Source of the DNA: Paenibacillus aestuarii
GTDB taxonomy: Bacteria > Bacillota > Bacilli > Paenibacillales > NBRC-103111
Reading direction: 5' to 3'
Length of the DNA: 34,667 bases
Assembly: GCF_027789125.1 (NCBI RefSeq)
Contig: NZ_JAQFVF010000090.1
Coordinates: forward strand, 1 to 34,667
Shown: one piece after another, positions 1 through 7,614 of the stretch
How positions within the stretch are numbered: the stretch's first letter is position 1
How the letters are laid out: the number at the start of each line of letters is the position of its first letter
Program-made: the position numbers and the translations under genes
Notes under the pieces: generated by a model
What the model was told of the DNA's origin: nothing
Seen by the model: only the letters and a program-made list of their open reading frames with translations
Database searches by the model: none

Positions 1-678
<678 letters not shown>

Positions 679-794
679 TAATAGAGGGATCTTTGAACGG
701 AGTTCAAAGTCTCTCAGATTTGCTTCTTACTCAAAGAAGCAACACACTTTACGTAAGTTTCGTATCTAGTTTTCAGGGTGCAACACCCTACTGT
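679..794 (+). other. 23S-tRNA spacer with three hairpins and no 5S rRNA gene
   Basis: Between the 23S end and the first tRNA there are only about 115 bases, roughly the length of a 5S gene, but none of the conserved 5S sequence is present. Three stem-loops are visible: CTTTGAAC/GTTCAAAG (691-709, extended by AGAG/CTCT outside), GCTTCTT/AAGAAGC (about 722-740) and AGGGTG-CAA-CACCCT (about 776-790). The first is probably the base of the 23S processing region; the last sits just before the tRNA. None has a run of T after it, so they are more likely processing signals than terminators. Confidence 0.7.
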
Positions 795-868
795 GGCGGT
801 CGTGGCGAAGGGGTTAACGCACTGGTCTGTGGCTCCAGCATTCGTGGGTTCAAGTCCCATCGATCGCC
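795..868 (+). tRNA. tRNA-His (anticodon GTG)
   Basis: The gene folds as a cloverleaf. The acceptor arm GCGGTCG (796-802) pairs with CGATCGC (861-867). The extra G at 795 opposite C868 gives the G-1:C73 pair that histidyl-tRNA synthetase requires. The D arm is GCG/CGC, the anticodon loop CTGTGGC contains GTG, and the T arm is GTGGG-TTCAAGT-CCCAT. CCA is not encoded. The innermost anticodon-stem pair appears to be a T-T mismatch (CTGGT against TCCAG). The gene follows the 23S directly and probably belongs to the same transcript. Confidence 0.95.
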
Positions 869-901
869 CTCTTAGTTTGATTCCTCAATTTCATATGATA
901 C

Positions 902-983
902 GCGGTCGTGGTGGAACGGCAGACACACCATCTTGAGGGGGTGGCGCTCACAAGGCGTGCGGGTTCAAATCCCGCCGACCGCA
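902..983 (+). tRNA. tRNA-Leu (anticodon GAG)
   Basis: This is a class II tRNA with a long variable arm. The acceptor GCGGTCG (902-908) pairs perfectly with CGACCGC (976-982), and A983 is the discriminator base expected for leucine. The anticodon stem CCATC/GGTGG encloses the loop TTGAGGG with anticodon GAG, reading CTC/CTT codons. The T arm is GCGGG-TTCAAAT-CCCGC. CCA is not encoded. It lies 33 bases after tRNA-His and is followed by a terminator eight bases later, so it closes the rRNA-tRNA transcript. Confidence 0.96.
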
Positions 984-990
984 TCCCTAG

Positions 991-1017
991 AAAACCCTTG
1001 TACATGAAGGGTTTTTT
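991..1017 (+). terminator. Rho-independent terminator of the rRNA-tRNA operon
   Basis: AAAACCCTT and AAGGGTTTT form a 9-bp stem around a 7-base loop, followed by a T-rich tail. It lies directly after tRNA-Leu. Confidence 0.9.
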
Positions 1018-1046
1018 ATCTTTTATATTATTTCGTAAACGATAGC

Positions 1047-1083
1047 AAACCACTTCTGAAAATAAAGAAGTGGTTTGTTTTTT
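1047..1083 (+). terminator. Second hairpin terminator downstream of the tRNAs
   Basis: AAACCACTTC and GAAGTGGTTT form a 10-bp stem around TGAAAATAAA, followed by GTTTTTT. Tandem terminators after a strongly transcribed rRNA operon are unsurprising; this one probably catches read-through from the first. Confidence 0.85.
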
Positions 1084-1318
1084 ACATCTTCATTTAAGAA
1101 CTAGATGATATTCGGATTAGAGAGCAAGCGAGTACATAATGAAGCCCAGCGTATGAACGGGCAGCTAAAGGCGTCCGGAAAGAGAAACGGCGGCAATGAC
1201 CGCAACAGCTTTTTCCGCTTCTTGTTTTAAGGGGGAGTATGAAGTGGCATACGGAGCTGGAGAAAGCCAAGTCTGGCGGCGGGATCCTGATGACTCTCGG
1301 TTCTCATTCATCTGAGAT
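1084..1318. other. Intergenic stretch without recognised gene
   Basis: About 235 bases between the tandem terminators and the ugpB terminator. Short open frames exist on both strands but run into the ugpB terminator or coding region and resemble no family. A GGGGGAGT sequence precedes an ATG at 1239, but the frame from it continues antisense through ugpB and is not credible. I see no other structure here. Confidence 0.5.
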
Positions 1319-1359
1319 AAAAAAGGCGGTGCAGGGATCGTATCCCTACACCACCTTTT
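1319..1359 (-). terminator. Terminator of the ugpA-ugpE-ugpB operon
   Basis: A long hairpin: an 18-base arm at 1321-1338 pairs with 1342-1359 with only two mismatches around the loop CGT. Read on the minus strand it ends in a run of T (the A run at 1319-1324). It starts 14 bases after the ugpB stop codon. Confidence 0.92.
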
Positions 1360-1373
1360 CACTTATGCTCAGC

Positions 1374-2777
1374 TTACTTTACAGTTTTGTTGTAAGCACC
1401 GATTTTATCCGTAATGCTCTTCGCTGCACCGTCGAGAGCGTCTTTTGGCGATTTTTTGCCAGCCAATGCTTCTTCGATAGCACCTTCTACGATTTGGCGT
1501 GCTTCTGGGAATACGCCCATGACAGCGCCTTGAGTAGCTGTGCTTGCTTTAGTTGCATGCAGTTGGTCAACAGCAGTTTTGAATTGCGGATACTTCGTCA
1601 TGTTATCTTTCATCAGCTGTTCGTCGTAAGCTTTTTTCGTGATCGGGAAGTAACCTGTGTTGACGGACCAGTAAGCTTGCACTTGTGGTGTAGTCAAGTA
1701 TTTAATGAATTCCCAAGCGCCTTTTTGCTCGGCTTCGGATTTGTTGTTTAAGATGTACAAGCTTGCACCGCCGACAACTACACCACCGTCTCCAGCGCCA
1801 GCTGGTTTAGGCAGGAATGCTGTTCCGACTTGGAACTTTCCTTCAGCGCCGGATACGATACCGCGAAGGGAAGCTGTGGAATCCAGCGTCATCCCAACTT
1901 GGCCGGCAAGGAATGCTTTTTTCGTATCATCGGTTTTACGGCCAAGGTTGGAAGCGGATTTGTTATCAACCATTTGCTTCCACCATGTCAATGTTTTGAC
2001 GCCAGCGTCGTTGTTCACAAGCGCTTCCGTTGCAGCACCTGTACGGCCGTTGCCGTTGTTCAGATACTCAATGCCTTGATTGGCAAAGAATTGCTCCATG
2101 AACCAGCCGTAGATTGCAAAGGATGCGCCGGACTTGCCGTCTTTGCTCAGCTTCTGAGCAGCTGCAGCTACATCTTCATAAGTAGTTGGCGGTTTTTCTG
2201 GGTCCAGACCAGCGGCTTTAAACATGTCCTTGTTGTAATAGAGGATCGGGTTGGACGTGTTGAAAGGCATGGAGTAAAGCTTTTTGTCGAAGCTGTAATA
2301 GTTCAAGATGTTTTCTTCAAGCTGCGAAATATCGAATTTATCGGCATCGATGAAATTTTGCATCGGTGTAATGGCTTTGGAGTCAATCATGAAACGGCTG
2401 CCGATTTCATAAACTTGAATAAGCGAAGGACCGCTCTTCGTGTCCATGGAAGCCTTCATTTTGTTCAAGCTTTCGTCGTAAGTACCTTGGAATACGGCTT
2501 CTACTTGAACGTCTTTATGGGCAGCGTTGAAATCTGCAACAAGCTTGTCTACCGCTTTGCCGAGCTCACCGCTCATGGAGTGCCACCAGATGACTTTGAC
2601 AGGCTGGGCTGCCGGTTTGGCATCAGCAGCTTTTGCATCTGCCGAAGATGATGGTGCTGCAGATGGCGATGCAGCGCTATTTGTAGTCGTTGTATCGGCT
2701 TTGCCGCAAGCTGAAGTAAGCAGCATAGCGAGAGCTGTTAGCGCAATTGCTGAGCTTCTCATTTTCAAGTTTTTCAT
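1374..2777 (-). CDS. ugpB: ABC transporter substrate-binding lipoprotein, glycerol-3-phosphate/sugar (UgpB-like) family
   Basis: A 467-residue extracellular solute-binding protein of the CUT1/UgpB type. It captures its ligand outside the membrane and passes it to the two permeases encoded upstream. The N-terminus is a lipoprotein signal peptide with lipobox LTSAC, acylated Cys24, followed by a Ser/Ala/Thr-rich linker. The segment VKVIWWHSMSGELGKAVDKL after the linker is the usual start of the mature UgpB-like fold. A GGGAGAG ribosome site precedes the start about 10 bases upstream. It is the last gene of a three-gene operon and is followed by a strong terminator; lying about 100 bases from ugpE may allow separate control of its level. 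The ligand is inferred from the adjacent phosphodiesterase and family resemblance; a plain oligosaccharide is the alternative. Confidence 0.88.
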   Translation of the reverse strand: MKNLKMRSSAIALTALAMLLTSACGKADTTTTNSAASPSAAPSSSADAKAADAKPAAQPVKVIWWHSMSGELGKAVDKLVADFNAAHKDVQVEAVFQGTYDESLNKMKASMDTKSGPSLIQVYEIGSRFMIDSKAITPMQNFIDADKFDISQLEENILNYYSFDKKLYSMPFNTSNPILYYNKDMFKAAGLDPEKPPTTYEDVAAAAQKLSKDGKSGASFAIYGWFMEQFFANQGIEYLNNGNGRTGAATEALVNNDAGVKTLTWWKQMVDNKSASNLGRKTDDTKKAFLAGQVGMTLDSTASLRGIVSGAEGKFQVGTAFLPKPAGAGDGGVVVGGASLYILNNKSEAEQKGAWEFIKYLTTPQVQAYWSVNTGYFPITKKAYDEQLMKDNMTKYPQFKTAVDQLHATKASTATQGAVMGVFPEARQIVEGAIEEALAGKKSPKDALDGAAKSITDKIGAYNKTVK

Positions 2778-2880
2778 TTTCTGGTTTCTCTCCCTTTTTT
2801 TCTTGTAAAATTTATGGTTAACCGCTTCACTGACCCTATGTATAGGCTCTTGTAAAGCAATGCAGCCATCGCGGATGACT

Positions 2881-3702
2881 TTAGCCTTTCACACTGCCGG
2901 CGGTCAGACCGCGTACCAGCTGTTTAAGGCCGAGAACTAGGATCAGCAAAGATGGTAAAAGAATGATCGTCACACCAGCGAGCACGAGGTTCCATACGGT
3001 TAATTCCTCAAATTGCAGCATGGCGATACCAATCTGTACGGTTCGCATGTTTTCACTGTTCGTGATCAGCAGCGGCCACAGGTACATGTTCCAGGATTGG
3101 AGGAACGCATATACAGCTAATGTGGCGAGCGCAGGACGCGAGAGTGGTAGAACCATGCGTGTAAAATAGCGGATATGGCCGCAGCCGTCGATGCGCGCCG
3201 CTTCAAACAGCTCCTTCGGCAGCTGCAGAAAAAACTGGCGCAGCAGAAACGTGCCGAACGCGGTTGCGAGGAAGGGCACAGTTAAGCCCTGCATGCTGTC
3301 GAGCCAACCCCACTTTTTTACCGTCAAGTAGTTGGGAATAATCGTAACTTCCCATGGGATCATCATGGTAGCCATGAAGACGGCGAAGAGCACACCTTTA
3401 CCTTTGAAACGGATGTTGGCAAACGCATAAGCGGCCAAGCTGGAAGTTATCAGTTGTCCGGCCATGATGATGATTGAGACGACCAGGCTGTTCTTCATAA
3501 ACGTGGCAATCGGCACAAGTTTAAAGACGGTTATGATGCTGCCGAGGTAGAAGCTGCCAGGCAAGAAACGCGGTGGATATGCCGATGCTTCCTCAGGCGT
3601 CATGAAAGTTGATGCGAATGTGTACAAAATCGGATATAGGATCAGGGCGGCGAATATCGTCAACACCGCATAGACAAGGATGTTTTGCAGACGCGTTGTC
3701 AT
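2881..3702 (-). CDS. ugpE: ABC transporter permease, UgpE/MalG type
   Basis: A 273-residue inner-membrane permease of the binding-protein-dependent type, with about six hydrophobic segments. The EAA loop that docks on the ATPase is visible as FEAARIDGCG followed by LPLSRPALATL. The first segment (LVYAVLTIFAALILYPILYT) matches the short N-terminus of MalG/UgpE proteins. The start codon overlaps the end of ugpA by four bases (ATGA), so the two permeases are translationally coupled and almost certainly form a heterodimer. No ATPase gene is nearby, so the complex probably uses a shared MsmX/UgpC-type ATPase encoded elsewhere. Confidence 0.9.
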   Translation of the reverse strand: MTTRLQNILVYAVLTIFAALILYPILYTFASTFMTPEEASAYPPRFLPGSFYLGSIITVFKLVPIATFMKNSLVVSIIIMAGQLITSSLAAYAFANIRFKGKGVLFAVFMATMMIPWEVTIIPNYLTVKKWGWLDSMQGLTVPFLATAFGTFLLRQFFLQLPKELFEAARIDGCGHIRYFTRMVLPLSRPALATLAVYAFLQSWNMYLWPLLITNSENMRTVQIGIAMLQFEELTVWNLVLAGVTIILLPSLLILVLGLKQLVRGLTAGSVKG

Positions 3703-4661
3703 TGATAATGCACATTCCTTTCGAAAGCTTTAAATTGGACAATCGTCAGAATCAAAATCAGAACGAAGAGCACAAGCGCTTGAGCACTTCCTGTTCCGAA
3801 ACGGAAGTTGATGAAGGCGTCCTGATAGAGCGAGTAAACGAGCACATCGGTTGAATCGACCGGGCCACCTTTGGTCAAGATATGGATTTGTCCAAAAGAC
3901 TGGAAAGCACCGATGATCGAAACGATAAGAACGAAGAATAACGTCGGCGATAACAGCGGCATAATGATTTGAACGAATGTGCGGAATGGACCTGCACCAT
4001 CGATTTTCGCACTGTCATAAATGTCGTCGGGAATACCTTGCAAGCCGCTCAAAAGCACGATGTAGGTAAAGCCGAGATTCATCCAAATGGTCATTAAGGA
4101 AACGGAAAGCAGCGCCAACTTTGGATCCGTCAACCAGGCTACCGGCTGCACACCCGCGAGGCTGAGCAAGTAGTTCAGCATGCCCACACTCGGATGGTAC
4201 AGCATCATCCAAATGACGGCCGAAGTACCGACCGACAAGACAACGGGCAGTGAGAAAATGAATTGAAAGATGCGCATGCCACGCAGATGATTGTGGGTCA
4301 GTGCCGCCAACAGCAGGGAGAGAGCGATTCCTGTCGGAACGGTCAGCAGGGTGAACAGTCCTGTCACTTCCAAGCTTTTGTAGAACTTTTCCGAAGTGAA
4401 AATATCGATAAAGTTGTCAAGCCCTACATAGCCGGCGACTCGACCGCGGGGATCCGTTTCATGCACACTGAGATAAACGGATTGCACCAGCGGGTAGAAC
4501 AGGAAGACGACGAACAGCAGGAGTGAAGGAGCTAAGAAGATGTAACCGAGCAGTGTTTCTTTCCATCTTCGTGCAGATAGCGTGCTCGTTTTTCGTTGAT
4601 GTAAAGCAGCATTTGAGTGGGCAGCAGGTGTTAATGGTATTTCTCTGTCCAGCGTATTCAT
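3699..4661 (-). CDS. ugpA: ABC transporter permease, UgpA/MalF type
   Basis: A 320-residue permease and the first gene of the ugpA-ugpE-ugpB operon. After a polar N-terminal stretch of about 30 residues there are six hydrophobic segments. The EAA loop reads YDSAKIDGAG with IMPLLSP behind it. The sequence LGYIFLAPSLLLFVVFLFYP is typical of the first segment of UgpA/MalF-like proteins. The start has a GGTGGAGGA ribosome site nine or ten bases upstream. The upstream region holds a candidate Pho box, which would suit import of glycerol-3-phosphate or glycerophosphodiesters during phosphate shortage. Confidence 0.9.
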   Translation of the reverse strand: MNTLDREIPLTPAAHSNAALHQRKTSTLSARRWKETLLGYIFLAPSLLLFVVFLFYPLVQSVYLSVHETDPRGRVAGYVGLDNFIDIFTSEKFYKSLEVTGLFTLLTVPTGIALSLLLAALTHNHLRGMRIFQFIFSLPVVLSVGTSAVIWMMLYHPSVGMLNYLLSLAGVQPVAWLTDPKLALLSVSLMTIWMNLGFTYIVLLSGLQGIPDDIYDSAKIDGAGPFRTFVQIIMPLLSPTLFFVLIVSIIGAFQSFGQIHILTKGGPVDSTDVLVYSLYQDAFINFRFGTGSAQALVLFVLILILTIVQFKAFERNVHYQ

Positions 4662-4713
4662 GGTAAATCCTCCACCTATATTTTTGCATCTGATGATCTG
4701 ATGACGTTATTAG

Positions 4714-4765
4714 CATATAGATGCTGTATTCTCCCAATGTTAAATGTGTATGAATTATTTATTGA
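4714..4765 (-). promoter_or_regulatory. Candidate PhoP box and -10 element upstream of ugpA
   Basis: Read on the minus strand, three hexamers lie exactly 11 bases apart: TCAATA (4760-4765), TTCATA (4749-4754) and TTAACA (4738-4743). The last two match the Bacillus PhoP repeat TT(A/C/T)A(C/T)A fully, the first in five of six positions. A -10-like TCTATA/TATATG (4714-4721) follows 16-18 bases later, as at PhoP-activated promoters where the box replaces the -35. The region is AT-rich, so chance matches are possible. Confidence 0.4.
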
Positions 4766-4838
4766 GATTTATTGTGTGTTTACAATTATTTTAATCAGGG
4801 CAATCGTTCTTTACTGGGCAAATGACGAGCATTTCCTC

Positions 4839-4844
4839 TATAAT
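4839..4844 (+). promoter_or_regulatory. Candidate -10 element of ugpQ
   Basis: A perfect TATAAT lies 40 bases before the ugpQ start. No good -35 hexamer is at 16-18 bases upstream, which suggests an activator-dependent promoter. TTTATT (4768) and TTTACA (4779), 11 bases apart, are PhoP-like but lie further away than usual. Confidence 0.4.
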
Positions 4845-4884
4845 TTGAAACGATAGACATGATTGAATAGAAGGAGAGCAGAAC

Positions 4885-5613
4885 ATGATCAAACAAAAAC
4901 CAATGGTTATCGGGCACCGTGGAGCCGCTGGCGAAGCGCCAGAGAATACGCTTGCTTCGTTTGCGCTTGCTGCAGAGCAGGGAGCTGACGGCATAGAATT
5001 GGATGTGCATCTGACAAAAGACGGAGAGATCGTCGTCTGCCACGACTACACCCTCGATCGTACAACGAACGGATCCGGGCTGATCGTGGCGCAAAACTTG
5101 GCGGATATCCGCGAGCTGGATGCAGGTTCCTGGTTCGCGGATTCATTCCGTGGACAGCGGGTACCGCTGCTGAGCGAAGTGTTCGACCTGCTGCCGAAGG
5201 GCTTCTTCATCAACGTAGAAGTGAAGCATGCGTATGAAGGGCGCATGGAGCAGGCGCTGCTCGCTTTTCTGCGTGATAGAGGCAGACTGGAGGATGTCGT
5301 GATCTCCTCCTTCGATCACAAATGCATGCGCCGCATGAAGCAAGCCGAGCCTGCAGCCAAAGTCGGCCTGCTGTATGCGTCGAATTTGGTAGATCACGCC
5401 GCATACGCCCAGCAAACCGGTGTCGACGTCTTCTCGCTGCACCCGCATTATCACTATATTGATAAAGAGGATGTGGATGGGGCTGCTGCAGCCGGAATGG
5501 CGGTTTATCCGTACACGGTCAATCGTGAGGAAGATTTCCAGCGCATGACCGATATTGGCGTGTCGGGGATCATTACGGATTATCCGGGACGGTTGCGCAA
5601 ATTTTTAGGTTAA
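4885..5613 (+). CDS. ugpQ: Glycerophosphodiester phosphodiesterase
   Basis: A 242-residue cytoplasmic GDPD-family enzyme that hydrolyses glycerophosphodiesters (deacylated phospholipids) to glycerol-3-phosphate and an alcohol. Motifs are complete: HRG with catalytic His11, APENT with Glu20, the metal ligands Glu38 and Asp40 in IELD, and His53 in the HDYTLDRTTNG motif. The C-terminal TVNREEDFQRM and GVSGIITDYPG are also typical. No signal peptide is present, so it acts on imported substrate. AAGGAGAG lies seven bases before the ATG. It diverges from the ugp importer, which fits import followed by intracellular hydrolysis. A terminator follows. Confidence 0.94.
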   Translation: MIKQKPMVIGHRGAAGEAPENTLASFALAAEQGADGIELDVHLTKDGEIVVCHDYTLDRTTNGSGLIVAQNLADIRELDAGSWFADSFRGQRVPLLSEVFDLLPKGFFINVEVKHAYEGRMEQALLAFLRDRGRLEDVVISSFDHKCMRRMKQAEPAAKVGLLYASNLVDHAAYAQQTGVDVFSLHPHYHYIDKEDVDGAAAAGMAVYPYTVNREEDFQRMTDIGVSGIITDYPGRLRKFLG

Positions 5614-5640
5614 TATGTATAAGTATAAGGACGTACCGAA

Positions 5641-5680
5641 GACTCCCCCGCCTCGATCTGAGCATGAGGGGAGTCTTTTT
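5641..5680 (+). terminator. Terminator of ugpQ
   Basis: GACTCCCC (5641-5648) pairs with GGGGAGTC (5668-5675) across a 19-base loop and is followed by TTTTT. Confidence 0.85.
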
Positions 5681-5685
5681 GCTTA

Positions 5686-5714
5686 TTGTCACTTCTGCAA
5701 GGAGGTGATAAAAT
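5686..5714 (+). promoter_or_regulatory. Sigma-A promoter of the fatty-acid-linked operon
   Basis: TTGTCA (5686-5691) and TAAAAT (5709-5714) are separated by exactly 17 bases. Transcription would begin near 5721, so the FadR-type operator and the cre site both fall within the first 55 transcribed bases, a position suited to repression or roadblock. Confidence 0.7.
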
Positions 5715-5727
5715 CATAATCATAATA

Positions 5728-5745
5728 TGAATGAGTATTCATTCA
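5728..5745. promoter_or_regulatory. FadR-type operator
   Basis: TGAATGAGTATTCATTCA is an 18-bp palindrome with seven matching bases on each side (TGAATGA/TCATTCA). It agrees with the operator I know for Bacillus FadR (YsiA), the TetR-family repressor of fatty acid degradation that is released by long-chain acyl-CoA. It sits just downstream of the predicted start of transcription. Confidence 0.8.
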
Positions 5746-5761
5746 CGAATAGACGCGCTAT

Positions 5762-5775
5762 TGTAAGCGTTAACA
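5762..5775. promoter_or_regulatory. CcpA catabolite-responsive element (cre)
   Basis: TGTAAGCGTTAACA matches the cre consensus TGWAARCGYTWNCW at every position. It lies in the leader, 16 bases after the FadR operator and 37 bases before the first start codon, so CcpA would act as a repressor of this operon when glucose is present. Confidence 0.75.
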
Positions 5776-5811
5776 TTTGTCCGGCAAGCGAATAAGAAAG
5801 GGTGGATACAA

Positions 5812-6786
5812 GTGTCTAAAATCAGCCTAGCTAGCGTGAGGGAGCAACTGACGATTCCGGTAATCGCGGCGCCAATGTTTCTTATCTCAGGACCGGAGAT
5901 GGTCCTTGCCTGCTGCAAAGCGGGCGTTGTCGGCTCGTTTCCTTTGCTGAACGCGCGCACGGATGTAGTTTTGGAAAGCTGGATGAAGGAGATCACAGAA
6001 GAGCTTGCCGCCGCAAGAAGGGCTGAGCCTGAGCGGAAGATTGCGCCATGGGCCGTGAATCTGATCGTTCATCGAACGAATACCCGCTATGACGCCGATG
6101 TGAAGCTGATTCAGAAGTATCAGCCGCCAATCGTCATTACATCGCTCGGGGCGCCGGGGCCGGTCGTGGACATTGTGCACGCCTACGGCGGGCTTGTGTT
6201 CTCGGATGTCGCCACGCTGACGCACGCCAAGAAAGCGGCGCAAACCGGCGTGGATGGGCTGATCCTCGTCTGCCAAGGCGCCGGCGGCCACGCCGGGACG
6301 ATCAATCCCTTTGCCTTCATGGGCGCGGTGCGCCATTATTGGCAAGGAGGGATTATTTTGGCGGGCTGCCTGACGACGGGGCAGGACGTATTCGCGGCTG
6401 CAGCGCTAGGCGCCGATTTCGCTTACATGGGGACGCGCTTCATTGCCTGTGCCGAAGGAATGGCAAGTGAAGCGTATCAGCAGATGCTGATTCAAGCGAC
6501 GTCGGACGATATTTTGTATACGAATGCCGTCAGCGGAGTTCATGCGAACTTTCTCATGCAAAGTCTCCTCAACGCTGGGTATGATCCTGAGCAGTTGGCG
6601 GCTAAGCACGAAGTCAATTTCTCGCATTTGAACAACCAAGAAGCCAAGGCGTGGAAGGACATCTGGTCGGCGGGCCAAGGCGTGAACGCCATTCAGAGCG
6701 TACTGCCTGCAGCGGATATGATTGCGGAGCTATGTCAGGAATATAAGCAGGCGGAGGCTCTTTTAGCAGCAAGAACGGTGAGATAA
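5812..6786 (+). CDS. Nitronate monooxygenase (2-nitropropane dioxygenase) family flavoprotein
   Basis: A 324-residue FMN-dependent TIM-barrel protein of the NPD/nitronate monooxygenase family. The N-terminal TIPVIAAPMFLISGPEM and the central QGAGGHAG with His160 (the position of the catalytic His in characterised members) identify it. GGIILAGCLTTGQDV and ALGADFAYMGTRF form the FMN-phosphate region. Translation starts at a GTG with AAAGGGTGG eight bases upstream. A PaaG-like crotonase follows 20 bases after the stop. The FadR and cre sites in the leader place it in a fatty acid or acyl-CoA context, so the substrate may be a toxic propionate nitronate or an enoyl-type compound; the family name does not settle the reaction. 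Confidence 0.88.
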   Translation: MSKISLASVREQLTIPVIAAPMFLISGPEMVLACCKAGVVGSFPLLNARTDVVLESWMKEITEELAAARRAEPERKIAPWAVNLIVHRTNTRYDADVKLIQKYQPPIVITSLGAPGPVVDIVHAYGGLVFSDVATLTHAKKAAQTGVDGLILVCQGAGGHAGTINPFAFMGAVRHYWQGGIILAGCLTTGQDVFAAAALGADFAYMGTRFIACAEGMASEAYQQMLIQATSDDILYTNAVSGVHANFLMQSLLNAGYDPEQLAAKHEVNFSHLNNQEAKAWKDIWSAGQGVNAIQSVLPAADMIAELCQEYKQAEALLAARTVR

Positions 6787-6806
6787 AACGTCAGGAGGCG
6801 GTTAAC

Positions 6807-7586
6807 ATGTTTGCAACGGTTAACTATACGGTGGAGAACCAAATCGCTACGATTGCCATGAATGTACCGAAGACGCTGAATGCCATTCATTTACAGATGC
6901 ATCGCGATTTATTCGCAGCGTTCACTGCTGCCAATGAAGATGAGGCGGTGCGTTGTGTGATCTTGACGGGTGAGGGGCGAGGGTTCTCATCCGGAGCCGA
7001 TCTGTCGGACATCGATTTTGCAGATCGGATCGATTATGGGGACTACTTGCAGGACACGTACAACAAGCTGCTGCGCTACATGGCCGACATGCGCAAACCT
7101 GTCATCGCTGCCATTCATGGTGTGGCTGCCGGCGCGGGGCTGAGTCTGGCACTGGCGTGCGATTTTCGCCTGGCGACGGCGGAAGCGAGGATGACGGTTG
7201 CTTTTATCAAAATCGGGCTGATCCCGGATGCGGGCGCGCATTTTTACCTGCCGCGAATTGTGGGCTTGGCGAAGGCATTGGAGCTGTCGATGCTCGGCTC
7301 CGTCCTGAACGGAACGGAAGCGGAGCGAATCGGTTTGGTGAATCGAACGCTTCCGGAAGCTGTCTTTCATGAAGAGGTGCGCGCCTTCGCGCAGCAGCTC
7401 GCCAGGATGCCGGCGCTAGCGCTCGGCAAGATGAAGGAGATCATGTATAAGAGTCTGGAAAGCGATTTGGAGACGGTGCTCCGTTGGGAAGAAGAGGGGC
7501 AGCGGTTGATGGGAAGATCTGCGGATCATGAGGAGGGCGTTAGAGCATTTCTGGAAAAACGTTTCCCTGATTTTCGCGGACGTTAA
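6807..7586 (+). CDS. Enoyl-CoA hydratase/isomerase family protein, PaaG-like
   Basis: A 259-residue crotonase-fold protein that acts on CoA thioesters in the cytoplasm. The oxyanion-hole segments are SSGADLSD (about 61-68) and GVAAGAGLS (about 105-113). Both glutamates of classical enoyl-CoA hydratases are absent: the first position is Leu in GAGLSLA, the second is Phe in AFIKIG. Instead IGLIPDAGAHFYLPR carries Asp141, the catalytic arrangement of PaaG-type isomerases. It is therefore more likely an isomerase than a hydratase. AGGAGG precedes the ATG. It is the second gene of the FadR/CcpA-controlled operon. Confidence 0.9.
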   Translation: MFATVNYTVENQIATIAMNVPKTLNAIHLQMHRDLFAAFTAANEDEAVRCVILTGEGRGFSSGADLSDIDFADRIDYGDYLQDTYNKLLRYMADMRKPVIAAIHGVAAGAGLSLALACDFRLATAEARMTVAFIKIGLIPDAGAHFYLPRIVGLAKALELSMLGSVLNGTEAERIGLVNRTLPEAVFHEEVRAFAQQLARMPALALGKMKEIMYKSLESDLETVLRWEEEGQRLMGRSADHEEGVRAFLEKRFPDFRGR

Positions 7587-7614
7587 GTGCTACGTCGGTC
7601 GCGGGAGCGAATCT

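Noticed and set aside
679..794. 5S rRNA gene
   Set aside because: The length would nearly fit, but the sequence consists of three simple hairpins without conserved 5S segments.
1239..1751. 170-codon plus-strand frame with GGGGGAGT before its ATG
   Set aside because: It runs antisense through the ugpB terminator and coding region and resembles no protein family.
4721..4994. Short minus-strand frames around the ugpA-ugpQ intergenic region
   Set aside because: They overlap ugpQ or the promoter region in AT-rich DNA and show no ribosome site or recognisable family.
5728..5796. 22-codon frame starting in the FadR operator
   Set aside because: The GGAGG upstream is about 20 bases away, and the region is better explained as operator and cre site.
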